From Sipunculus nudus (taxonomy: Eukaryota > Annelida > Sipuncula > Golfingiida > Sipunculidae): 64,000 nt of DNA. The stretch spans positions 3,745,579 to 3,809,578 of the forward strand of contig CM049307.1 in assembly GCA_026874595.1 (NCBI GenBank). The letters are read 5' to 3'. The notes below the pieces were generated by a model. That model made no database searches, was not told the origin of the DNA, and worked only from the letters and a program-made list of their open reading frames with translations. This document shows, in pieces, positions 11,491-23,400 of the stretch. Numbering within the stretch: position 1 is the stretch's first letter; each line of letters opens with the position of its first letter. The position numbers and the translations under genes were made by a program.

Positions 11491-12249
11491 CACCTGTATA
11501 TGACTAATGCAAACATACTGCTTGACGGTAACAGGCGTATAAATTTGCTTTGATTGAATAAGCATATAATCTCACAGAATCTATGATGTTTAGATCCACC
11601 TGGTATAAGTTATAATGTTAAAAAGTTTACTATATATAAAGTCACAGTCCTTTACAATATGTTGTACGAACATGGAAATTTTGAAGTCATGAATAAACAA
11701 TAAATATTGTTTATTATAATAAACATTTATGAACTTGGTGAATGACTCGACCATCTTCCCATAAACACGTATCTCGCATCTTCACATGAGACCTTGCTCC
11801 CACAAGCCTCCGTGCTTGTTAGTTCATGAAACATAACATAGAAAAAGCTGGCACTGTTGTACTTATGTTCAATAAATCTCATAATCTTGTTATTCAGAAT
11901 TGATTCATGTAAATTGTTTCGGCACAAAAATCGCAAGCAATTAATCGACAATCAAATCGAACTGGGGAATCAGTGAAATTGCTCAAACTGTATTTCTATT
12001 TTTTTTTTTTTTAGTTTTAGATTCTTTGGGTTTACCAGGCAACAATGTGATAGGTTGCAACACCAAATGGATCGGATCCTACGGACAATGTGTGCGGGCC
12101 GAGGGCAAAGTGGAAACTGAACAATCAAAGGGAAGCACTGCATGACCCAGATAGGATTTGGAGTATTGTTGTGATATGTCTCCTTTTGTTTATACAGCAG
12201 GATTGTTAGGACAGCTCAGAATCTAAAACACGAATCCGAACAATCCGAA

Positions 12250-12455
12250 AATAATATAATAATAATAAAAATAATAATAATAATAATTATTATTATTATT
12301 ATACTTTTTATTATTTTTATCATTAATATTAATTATTATTATTATTATCATTATTATTATTATAAATTATAATAATAATAATTATAATAATAATAATAAC
12401 AAAAATAATAATAATAATTATTATTATTGTTATTATTAAACATTTTATTATTATA
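12250..12455. repeat. (AAT)n/(ATT)n microsatellite
   Basis: About 200 bp of AAT, ATT and TTA triplets that switch strand several times, so the segment can fold back on itself. Confidence 0.95.
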
Positions 12456-13203
12456 CTGTATTACAATATCTATATGGTTATTGCTCGGTCATTTTGTACT
12501 CAGATTACATCACCTTTTACCAAGCAGTACCTTTTTACCTTCCCGTGACCCATTTACATTAAAACGGAATTTTAAGTAAGGTTAGCATGTTTTTATGTTA
12601 CCAAATATAGTGTTATTTCACAAAAAATGTCAACCCCCCTAAACTAATACCCATACAGAACAATGACTGAAATGTCTTGATAAAAGTCAGTTACCACCAT
12701 ATTGTATACGTACAGAGATGATTTTATTTCCTACAGCCTTTTTTTTAATGTATTCGGAGTCTTCTTCCCCCACACATGTTCCAGTTCTGAAGTTTTCCAG
12801 CTCCTGAAGGGTACGACATCTCAATACGTCGTGATCTTTATTTCCTACATGAGATTTATTGAGCGTATAATAAGACCTGACGAGGCGTAGCATTTGTTAA
12901 AAGTTTTCGGTTGTCATACCAGTGTTAAAACATAAAATACATTTATTCGCATTTTTGGCACAAGTCAGTTTTTAAACCTTAGCCATGCTTATAATCAAAC
13001 GATTAGTTTTCTTTGAAATTTTGTCAAATTATTTAATTTATATATAGTATTATACCAAATTTAAACATTTATAAAGCAGACAATTTTGCAAAGCAGCTAA
13101 TTTTGTTTATTCAATTCTCTGTGTATATATTTATTTATTTTTTATAAATGTTTGTTTTCAGATTAGTCTTAATTTCAGTCGTAATTAAAATTTTATGTGT
13201 ATT

Positions 13204-13204
<1 letters not shown>

Positions 13205-13240
<36 letters not shown>
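13205..13240. repeat. (TA)n(TG)n microsatellite
   Basis: Uninterrupted TA dinucleotides pass directly into TG dinucleotides. Confidence 0.97.
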
Positions 13241-13647
13241 AAGGTCATGTTGCATGATAACAGATATGATATGAACCTTGTATTTGAAAGCGGGGTTGAC
13301 GATTATTGATGTCCAAGATGGTTTGGACACCTGGTGTACCGAACCGCAATCTTTATCCAAGTCGCCGGGCGCCATAGCTTTATTGTAAGTTTTTTTTTCT
13401 GACTGGCCAAGAGAGAGTCAACATTTTTATATTAACATATGTTCACATAATGACAAACAGTCACGTAATATTTATTATATCTCATTACGGAAGACATTAC
13501 GACTCATTTACATCAACACGATCTCTTTTCTTATTGATTGCAATTTTTGTTCATTTACTGAAATGATTGGATGTACACTTAACTGGAAATAGAGTGCCGC
13601 CATGTTCTGTATTAAATTGCCCTCGATTTCCTTTGCTACCTCTTGGG

Positions 13648-13890
13648 CTTAAGGACACTTCTGTGGCTCAGGGGTAGAGCACAGGAATAAAAGATGGGAG
13701 GTCATGAGTTCAAATAAAAAATGCAGGCTTAAATGTAAGGCTGTGCCCCACAGCCGTGTATCACTCATAAACGAGTGCGCCCTTTGGGGGTTCCTCAGTG
13801 TTATGACCTAGCAATAGGTAGGATTACATACCCACGACCCGCATGTCCGGTAGAACCTTTGCCTGGGTGACGCAAAGAAATAAAAATTAT
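13648..13890 (+). mobile_element. tRNA-derived SINE
   Basis: A box-like TGGCTCAGGGGTAGAGC at about 13663-13679 and B box-like GGTCATGAGTTCAAAT at about 13700-13715 match the internal RNA polymerase III promoter of a tRNA. A non-tRNA body of about 170 bp follows and ends in an A-rich tail near 13880. The cloverleaf cannot be completed (no acceptor 3' strand), so this is a SINE and not a tRNA gene. No target duplication was identified with confidence. Confidence 0.8.
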
Positions 13891-13894
13891 ATGA

Positions 13895-14276
13895 TAGGAA
13901 GCCAGTGCTACCGCCCTGTTACGTAGACCCAAACCGAAATTGAACTCTACAGATGAACATACTTAGATTTAGAATTAGATAAGAGAGAATAACAGAATGG
14001 AGGCGATAACCTCCCTGAAAATAAAAAAAGGACTGTAGCGGGGCCTGGTGATACATTTTTTTTTTGTATTCCTTTGTTGTTCTTTCTTCAGGACAGCTGC
14101 ACATTAATTTCCAGAATTCCCTGGCAGGTGTTCGTTTGTCTTTCATTTTCTTAACAAGAGATACCATGATGAAATTTCTCAGTTTTCTATTGTTGTCTTC
14201 TGTTTCTCACTTTCCCGTCTGGATTTTTTCTTGTCTTTTTCTTGGACTTTTTGTTGTTAATAATCAAATTTTTCAG
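13895..14276. other. Pyrimidine-rich stretch before orphan exon
   Basis: No gene recognised. The last 150 bp are strongly pyrimidine-rich and end in AATTTTTCAG, a good splice acceptor for the exon that begins at 14277. Confidence 0.5.
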
Positions 14277-14584
14277 TCTCCTGTTTCTTCATCTTCTTGG
14301 TTTCCGCTGCCACTGCGTTCCACGTTTTCAAGGAACAAGAAACAGCGAAGGAAGATGGGAACGTCAACCTCGGGTTTGTCGGGAATGGTTCAGCCACCAA
14401 TATAGCGGCAAACGGAGGGCCGGAAATCATCCTGAAGACGCTGAACAAGACAGAACAGAACGGGGTTAACGGTACGATACCTAATGGTGCCGCAGGAACG
14501 AACATAGCCGAGGGAGGGGACAAGACCACCGTCAATGCTGTCAACGATGAACCCGATGCGGTGTCAGATGTCAATGTTTACTAG
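14277..14584 (+). CDS. Orphan 3'-terminal exon, unknown protein
   Basis: Likely last coding exon of a + strand gene whose other exons were not found. After the acceptor TTTTTCAG, the frame reads a hydrophobic stretch (SCFFIFLVSAATAFHVF), which could be the end of a membrane helix. A low-complexity polar tail of about 85 residues follows, rich in Asn, Gly, Thr, Ala and Glu, and ends DVNVY before two adjacent TAG stops. The local GC content is clearly higher than in the flanking DNA, which supports real coding sequence. No family was recognised. It might be the cytoplasmic tail of a membrane protein, perhaps from an upstream neighbour of the acyltransferase gene, but this is a guess. Confidence 0.45.
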
Positions 14585-17316
14585 TAGTGGGGCAGGTAAT
14601 CTCAAAATTATTCAAAGAAATGTGCATATGGTGATACATGAATGAAATCTTTTTTATGTACACTCATTCTGGCCCACTTGCTGTAACATAGCCTCTGATC
14701 CCCTGAAGTTTTTCCATTTTTAGGATGGCTGGTCATTTTCATAATTGCGGTTACGAAGATAATTCAGATAAGATGATTTTTCACACAGTCAAGGGAAATG
14801 TCTTTATAGAATAACTGTACACAAAGTCTAGTTTAACTTCACATTACTGTACATGAGTCCGACCACACGTCAATCACGATACGGTCCCCATCTATATATA
14901 TGTAGGGTATATATTATAGTTTAGGCAACTTTAATTTCTTTATATGCGTAAAGCCCATGACAAGAACCCTTTGCGTAAAGGTGGCACCGTTGGTGTTTAG
15001 ACCGTGGTTGCGGGTGTCTGCGTAGATAACTTACTAAGCAACAGGAGAACAAAACACCTCCGGTTGCGAGTCAAGCTCCATAATCATTACAAAATATATC
15101 CAGTCTTCATACGGTTAGTTTTGGTTTCAGCTTCGGTGTTTAGCCTTGGGGGGGCGGGGGGGGGGGGGGGAGGAGCTACTATTTGACAGATCCAGAAAAG
15201 GGATCACAAACATCATTTAGTGCTGGAAAATGTACAAGTGTTATAGATATTAACAATGCACAGAAGCAAGAAAATGTTATACACCAAACTTTGTTATCGT
15301 GGATATAAACATGCACTTGTTTTTAATGGAAAAATAGTTTAGTTAAATTAACAACAAACTGCATAATTGTGTTAATTTTACCTACCCTATATGATCGACA
15401 GCAGTTTCTTCTAATGAGTGACATTTGGTCTCTGATTCTATTGAAAAAACTAACTTATAAAACTGTCCTCTTATTTAGCTGAAAGCATTAACCGTTCATT
15501 AGTTTGGATTAGTAGGTCTCTTGTTATTTTGATTCCATTTCATATCTTATTTCATTAATCTCCTTTTTGTAAACTAAATTATAAGCATTTCCCTTTCATT
15601 TACTTGATCTGTTTTGCATGATATCCATGCCATATTCAGGACAGCAGATTTTAAATTGTTTGACATTACTGTCATGTTGTCTGATATAACGTATTTTATT
15701 CTAATTGGTTTAAAATACCCCATTTTAACTGATTGACGGTACGGTAGTATTTCGTAATCATACTGGTAATGCGCTCATTTAATTTGGTTTATATAACCCC
15801 TTTAATAATTTAAAGGACAACACCCTCTAGTTTACTAGATACAGCGCTCTCCTGGTATTCAAATGACAGTGTTCTCCTGACATTTTTTTAAAAATATTTT
15901 ATTGATGTTTGGACTAACAGATTTTTACTTTACTCTCTTGTTATTTATAACCAGCGGTGACATGGTTGGTTCATGGATTGTGATCCTTGATGTGGAATTT
16001 TTTCAATGCTTGAAAGCATATGTGGTTCCACAGAAGGGCGGCTTTCTTTAAATCACTGGTGTTGACTCTTCCGTCGATTGCGTCTCTTATTCACGCTGAC
16101 CAGTGGCAAATTAAGAGACATCCTATTTAGCTTTTCGCTGTGTAAGAACGCTTCCTTTGTGATGGAGAAAAAAAACGCCCTGTGGGAAGTTTCGCCTGTC
16201 TGGACGGGATCCGCTTCCTGAGTATGGCCTGGATCCTCTTGGGTAATTCCTGGATTATAGAGATTACTCTGTCTTTTCACAAAGCAGTCAGTAAGTATTT
16301 ATAACAATTAGGCAGGAATCACCCTGTTTTTTTTCTCTAAAAGCTGTCAGTTAGTGTATAACAGGCAGATAGGGATTACTCTTTCTTTTCACAAAGTAGT
16401 CAGTACGTATTAATGGAGGCAGATAGGATATACTGTATCTTTTCACAAAGGAGTCAGCATTTAATGGCAAATAAATCCTGTGTTGTTCGGAACCTTCACA
16501 AACAGATACACCTACTACACAGGATCAGTCCTGAATCTAAAGAAAGAAAAAATATGTACCTGCTAGCACTAAAGACTTGGTCTGGAGAGTTCCCTGGCCG
16601 AGCAGAATATCCGGTTCTGAAGTATGCATAGCCAACCCGACCTCGGGTCAGATATTTACTCAAGGATAGCGTTGTCTCCAGCCGATTCCATGGGAAATCT
16701 CTGTCAAAACATGAATATGAAAAAAAAAATACGTAAGGTGTAACTGGTATAAACTAATAAGAAACCATACTTGGTTTAAATTTGTGGTAAGGATGTATAT
16801 TTGGTAAAAAAATTACAAATACAAATCCATACTGCCAGTGAAGGAAACGTCAATAGACGTCCGGGCGACAAAGGAGATAATCACAACTTCCAGTTGGCAA
16901 CTTAACCAAGTTTTTAAATACAATCTGGTTATTATGAATATTTTCCATACTAGTATTTTAATTATTACTTTTTTCTTTAAAAGCCTCCATGACTTCATGC
17001 TCAAATAAGCTATGTGCGAATAAATACTCTTTTTCAGTTTTTGGAGAACGCCCCCTCTAGAACCAGACAATATAATCTTTTTATCAAGAAGTGAAATCAT
17101 CAACCTTCCCACAGAAAGCATTTTGTGTTTTCAGGAATGGCCACAGTTGTCAGGGACAATATTTATGCACATCAATCAAATTACTTTGAAGTGATGCATG
17201 GATAATTGTTCGTTATATCACCTATAATGACCCGCCTAAGAAACCGTTTCTAGGAATCTTTTGAGTCGTACAATATGACTGCGTTTCGACATAATATGTT
17301 TGTCCTTTATTTACAG
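14585..17316. other. Intergenic or 5' intronic DNA
   Basis: No exon recognised. It contains an interrupted poly-G run at about 15148-15171 and a repeated phrase near 16290-16450 (CTTTTCACAAAG(C/T)AGTCAGTA twice, plus CTTTTCACAAAGGAGTCAGCA). The N-terminal exons of the acyltransferase gene should lie here or further upstream, but the expected first-helix region (Gly-His pair) was not found. Confidence 0.5.
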
Positions 17317-17421
17317 TGCGTTCCTGATGACCGTGTCCTTCTTCAGAGGGATGAAGAGAATCAAAGGAAAAGTTTCCCGGGCCTTCCTGAATCTGTCCCT
17401 TTTATATCTTCATCGATACAA
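17317..17421 (+). CDS. NRF-6-like exon a
   Basis: Flanked by TTTACAG and GTGTAAGT. It reads AFLMTVSFFRGMKRIKGK and ends ...LYLHRY, the loop and start of the conserved Leu-His-Arg-Tyr segment. It ends in phase 2, which fits the next exon. A stronger GTAAGT two bases downstream would put the next exon out of frame. Confidence 0.8.
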
Positions 17422-20400
17422 GTGTAAGTGTCACCTGCTGAGCTTTTAAAATAGTCAACGACAACGCCATTTCCTAACCTAAAGGGATATTCGATAACAT
17501 TTATTTTAATGACCACATTATCAAGAAGACTCTTTTTTTCTTGAGTTAATTCATTGTATTTTGATAAAATGACTACATATGCTACACCGCTCCCTTAACG
17601 TTCGTTTTAACTCATTGCAATTATTCCTTCCTTGCAAAGGTGTTTTCCTGGTGTTTTTTATTGCCGCCAGCGCAGAGTACGTTGTTGACACAGTGCTTTA
17701 ATGAATCTATTAGACCTTTCTGAATGGGCCTATAAGCGAGACTTTTTCAAATCCCAGCAGTTGAGTTTTGTCGATATTTTGTTAGGGAATCTTAATTTAT
17801 CTGCCAACGTATAGTATACAATCTTTCATCAAATCGTTATAATGTCGTTGATCTGACAAAAGTAACATTATCATTGTCATTATCATCGCGACATATGTAA
17901 CCACAATCCAAGCAGCGGATAGCCATATTGGGAACAGATTATATATCTAACAGTCGATGAGAATGAATTATAAGAATATTTTGGCGTAAACCCGCAATAA
18001 TCCGGGTCTTGAACCCATTCCACACCTTTGTCGGAACATTCTTTCGCATATACTTGACATGTTCAGTCGACGGAGCTTTTAATACTTATTTAATAACAAT
18101 ACAATATAATGCAATACCTCTGGCAAAGGAACTGATAATTGCCCTTACTGTATCGCAAAGTTTAGGGATGGTACTGTCGCCTGCCCGCAAAATTATATAA
18201 CTAAATCTCGGTTCTCTGACCGACCAGCTCAGTCTCAATCACAGATAAATCTGTACATGCTTTCGCTTCAATCACTTCTGTTAAAGATTACCCACTATCT
18301 CCATTTGACCCGGTCATGACCCCGTGTCACCATGGCAAAACATGCTGTCAACACTTAGTTACATGGTTAACATGGATTAAAACTGAGAGGTTGATATATG
18401 ATAGGAGCTCGAAATATTTTCGATACATTATTATAATTTAGAGGGACCCTGGTATGTCATTCATTGCAACTGGTCTGCTCATTCTGCAGGTTACCAATGA
18501 AACTCATCGTCCACGTCTCTTTATCTGGCCTGGAGGATGGACATTTGTCCAGATCATAAACGATGCCCTAGTTAAGTCTACGTATAACGTGAATATGGTT
18601 CATCATCAACTGGTGTTGAATCATTCGTATATTAATCTTCGATATTATAAGTACCAGCACATCCGTATCAAAAAGAAATATTTAGTTTATGTAAAAATCT
18701 TGCTCTGGACAAAATTTTGTACAAAAAAATGCGAGCCTTTAACTGATGTAGCAAAAAAGGATTTGACACTTTTACTTTAAGAAATTCACGAAGAAATAAC
18801 GTTCGAAATGGATTCACCTATCCAGGCAGCGCTTTACTGCATGTGTGTGGTTATGAAGAACTAAATATGAGACCGCAGTTGATTCGTAAGGGATATTATC
18901 CGGTAAAGAATGCTTTGCTCGTTGCCTTGAGTGAACTCAGGACCATGTCACCCGCACTATGCGTCCCTCAGTTAGTATATGGCGCATTTTAGTAGCAAAC
19001 ATAAATGGTAACTGCCTGGAAGGGCTCGGCTCTGCGCAAGTGACAGCTTATGCAAGCAAATTGAAAGGTAACTGAAAGAGTGATAATGAGATCATGAGAG
19101 CGAATTTCTGTTCTCTTGCACAAATGAAATTGTTTCAAAACATTTCAACCCCTTAATGCCCCAGTTGTGGCCACAGTTCACATATATTAACATCAGTCCA
19201 TAAAAATAATCAGATGGTTCTCATCTTAGGGTTTAAAGTATAGTCTACTTCAAGAAACATGCCATGCATACATCAACAATAATGTGTTAGACTTTCAGCT
19301 TATTTTCTGTTCCATCAGCCTGCCGCCGGTGTACGCGTTTCTCATCTGGTTTTTTGCCTCTGTTTACCCGCTGATCGGCCTGGGTCCCCTTCACCTGCCT
19401 AACATGTTCTCAGATGACTGCCAGTCTGACTGGTGGGCTAACTTGCTGTACATCAAAAACTTCAAGCAAGACAAAGCTGTAAGTTATGGCAGATGAAAGC
19501 AATACGAATATTATCTCAAAGCTGTAATGTGTGTTAAAGTAAATATAATCTCATTACAAATATTCATGTTTTACACAATAAATACTGCCTCTTTATATAA
19601 CATTATAAGATTAATATAACCATGGGCCTCATTTCAGGGGGGGGGGGGGGCAGAAGGAGGTGTCCCCCTCTCTTTTTCAGGAATTTCTTACACAGTTAAG
19701 AAGAATGGATGTTTTTTTCACATAGCGATTTTAGATAATTGCCTCACCCGCTTGAAAGCGCCGTTATCTTTTCTTCAGTGCTCTTACAATTGTTCATCAC
19801 ATTTATGTTATACATGGTCTGTATCAGTTGCACCATTGAACTATCATAAATGTCTGCAGTATCATGTTGAATGTTGTGGAGGGATTTGAATCAAAGTTAG
19901 AAACGTAGAAAACTACTATTTTTCCGTATAAAAACATATATTACACGTAAGTGGCGGGAATGAAGAAAAATACGGTATTCTGATAGATGAGATTTTATTC
20001 TTTTGGTCATAGTGGACGGAGGGGATGTTAGCAGGATAATGTGAATAGCGTGGGGGGGGGGGGGGGGGCGACCTGGACTCATATACAATGTTATACATTC
20101 TCCTACTGACATTTCCCAGCAAACAAAGACCAAAACCTGATATACATATAGTATGACATATTAAATACCAAAGCATAAAAAATAGTAAATGTTCATGGAT
20201 TTGTTAATTTGTTATTTCGATTATCATTAACATTTATATTGGATGTTTTACTTCAATTCAATATGTTTAATTATGTTCAATTTATGTTTCGTTTCAGTGT
20301 TTTATGTGGGGCTGGTATCTTGCTATTGATTTCCAATTTTATCTGCTGGCCCCTTTCGTCCTCAATTTTGTTGTAGAAGTAAGTTATTTTTACTCACACA

Positions 20401-23400
20401 CACACACACACACTTCGGTTTATGTGTCGGCATATATATGATATACTTGAAAACTCATCTATATTTTGTTTCTGGCATTTTCCTTTTATTGCTACTCGCG
20501 CGGGCTCACTATGTTTATTTTGTAGCATTATGTTTCCTGTGCTTGGTTTAAACATAAATATCAGGTTCCCTTAAATATGCTTTTGGAGGAGTTCAAAGGG
20601 TGGTCTCTTCATTATGGCATTTTTGTGGATCGGTACACTTGTGGCAAATTTAGTGGTCTGGCATTTTATGTGAGTATATTATTTATGTCTGAATGTTTAC
20701 ATTTAAGTGGACAAATGTTCCATCAAGAAGAGGAATTAATATAAATATGAACAGACCATCTAGATTCCAGAAGCCAGGACAATATCCAGTATACTGCAGA
20801 TATTATAGCATCATTTCTGGCTAGTAGTGCAGGAACGTATTAATTTCTTTTTAAGACTTTATAATTTTGATCATTTAAGGCTGTTCATACCAGATTACCC
20901 TCAGGAACGGTTACAGCTTTATAAAACACGTCTGGTGACTAGGATTTGTCCAAAAGGACTTGCCCACTAGGTCTTGCCCTCTATAGGACTGGCCCACTAG
21001 GACTTAGCCACTTGGACTTAGCCACTAGAACTTGCCCACTAGGACTTACCCACTAAGACCTGACCACCAGGACCTGCCCAATAGGATATGCCCACTAGGA
21101 CTTACCCGCTAGGATTTGGCCGCTGTGCAATTCACAGCCTCTTTCCGCAAAAAGATTGATGGCGTTCATTGTGGCTGGACAACTACTCATGAGTGGTCAA
21201 CAGCAGTTTCGCGATCACCTGGAGTCAATTCCTTAGGTTTTGCCTCACCGGTTCATCTCTGTGTGACCACGGAGGAAAGACTGCATTCCCGCAGATCTTT
21301 TCTGCTTATGTAAATATATGTAAATGTATTGCTATGTAGACCTGTATTTATGATTTTATCTAATTAATCTATTATTTATCATATTATAAAATATTATGTG
21401 TATCCCTATTTGTATATGATACAGTCAATGTGTGAAATCGGCCGTATTATAAAATGACTGAAATTTTTAGGCATTTTACCAATGGACATACCATTTTACA
21501 TCCACCAACCCCATATTGTCATTTTTCCATAAAAATGGAATCACTTTTTCAGTCCGTAAAAAATGAGTTGTTTACAAGAAAGTGTGACAGTTTTCTCAAA
21601 TATTAATGAAGTGTAATTTTTCAGAAATAACTTAAACTTAATAAGATGACTTATAATATGGCATGATTCCATTGTTTCCCTGAGCTTGTGAAACCTATTA
21701 TTGTACTTTGTATTAAAGCACAAAATAAATAATTCATGCTGAGTTTGAGAAATCAAACCAAAAGTTAACGTTTAATTTTGAAATAACCGGCAGCGGATCC
21801 AAGGATTCCTGTAAACATAAACTCATCAACCTGATGAATTAAAACTACTCAGACTGATGGTGCTCTCAGTGAGTAGTTCTACAGGGAAATCTACTCAACT
21901 TGAGCAGTTTCGTACATAAAAGTCATCAATGTGAGCAGCTTACAAGCTAACCGGATTGAGGGGTTTATGAGTAGATTAACAGGACTTTTACTCAGACTAT
22001 GCGCTTTCAAGAGGCTATAATTTGTTCATATTGTGCAGTTTAATTTTATTATTATGGGTGGCATTGGATAATTGTTTTACCTTAGGAAAGGTTATATTTT
22101 AATCAGGCCTGTGTATCTGTTGGCTTTTTTTAATGTGCAGGATTGCGCAAAACTAACTACTTAACCAAAATCTCAGGAACAGGATTAAATCCCAGTTAGA
22201 GTATTAACTAACGGGGGGGGGGGGGGCTTTCTGTAAAATGAATAGTAACATATAAAAATAACAACAATAATAAGATTTAAGGGAACTCAGATTTATATAA
22301 AATAAGATAACAAAATAGCAGTTGGAATATGAATCTCTCATTGAGAGAGTTGACACGCATGGATCTGCTGCAACCGTACTGTCAGCACGAGCCTTGCATA
22401 TTGTTGATGAAATTTGCAGCATTTCGTAGGTCATCATGAACCGACGCAAAATAGCTGAATTTGTAAAGGAACACAATTTGAAAAATTAATAATAAGACAA
22501 CATATTATACTCACACTTTGTACAGGTATCTAGGCACATAGTACATAAAAATATATATGTTGAACTCAAACTCCCACATATACACACACAGACTTACTGT
22601 TTACATCAGCTCGCAGAGGTTATTAAGGATGTGACCTTGATACCGCATGCTAAAGTTTTTTTTTTTTTTCTCTTTACTGATTTCTCAGAAATGTTATTCA
22701 CAATCTTTTTTTTTTAGATATCATCATCGACATCCAATTTGTCACAAATTGAAACAGTAATAATGTAACCAAATTTTGAAACACGGATATTTACACTGCT
22801 ATAACATGCTTATACAATGAGTGACATATGTATACATATTCGTACAAATACGTAATGTACATAGACAATATTAAGGTACTAAACCAGGTTATACTTTTTG
22901 TGGTTTCATGTTTTTTTTTTGCCTCCTACAAATAATCGCTTTTACATAACATGGCAGTTTTCTTTGTAAATTTTGTTCAGGATATTCATAGAAATATTAT
23001 TTTAAGCTAACAGCCCATTCTAGTCTTGATCGGTAGAATATTTTGCCCGCCAGGTGGCGGAATTTTTTTTATACATACCAATTATAAAAATATGATCATA
23101 AACAAGCAAAGTACAAACAGTCAGTATTAAATTAATAAATTCAGGAGTAAACATACTCCTTTAAAGGAGTATACAAATTCAAATATATGAACATATTGAT
23201 TGACAGACATACTTATAAATATGCATGTTCTGAATCGATGCACATACGATGAGTATACCTATTTAAAGAGTAGACAATATTTTCTTCCATGCATCCAGTT
23301 CCTGGTCTTTCAAAATGAGATGATATTCGACATTAATGTGGATTTTTAAAAAAGTCTTGAAACCGTTAGTGAAATAGGTTTTTCCTTATATCTTTTTATA

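Larger units (their letters stand above)
11496..13640. other. AT-rich intergenic DNA
   Basis: Mostly AT-rich DNA with a large AAT/ATT microsatellite and a TA/TG microsatellite, listed separately. Two short - strand reading frames (11727-11951 and 12687-12893) look less repetitive than their surroundings. They have no recognised domain and may be chance. Confidence 0.5.

Noticed and set aside
11727-12893. Two small - strand frames (11727-11951, 12687-12893) as exons of one gene
   Set aside because: Composition looks somewhat coding-like, but there is no family motif and no matching donor and acceptor pair that I could defend.
13648-13720. Functional tRNA gene
   Set aside because: A and B box-like motifs exist, but no acceptor stem partner or cloverleaf can be closed. 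A SINE body follows.
20567-20669. Alternative acceptor for NRF-6-like exon d after ATATCAG
   Set aside because: It gives an open but polar peptide where the family has a membrane helix, and it leaves phase 0 where exon e needs phase 2.
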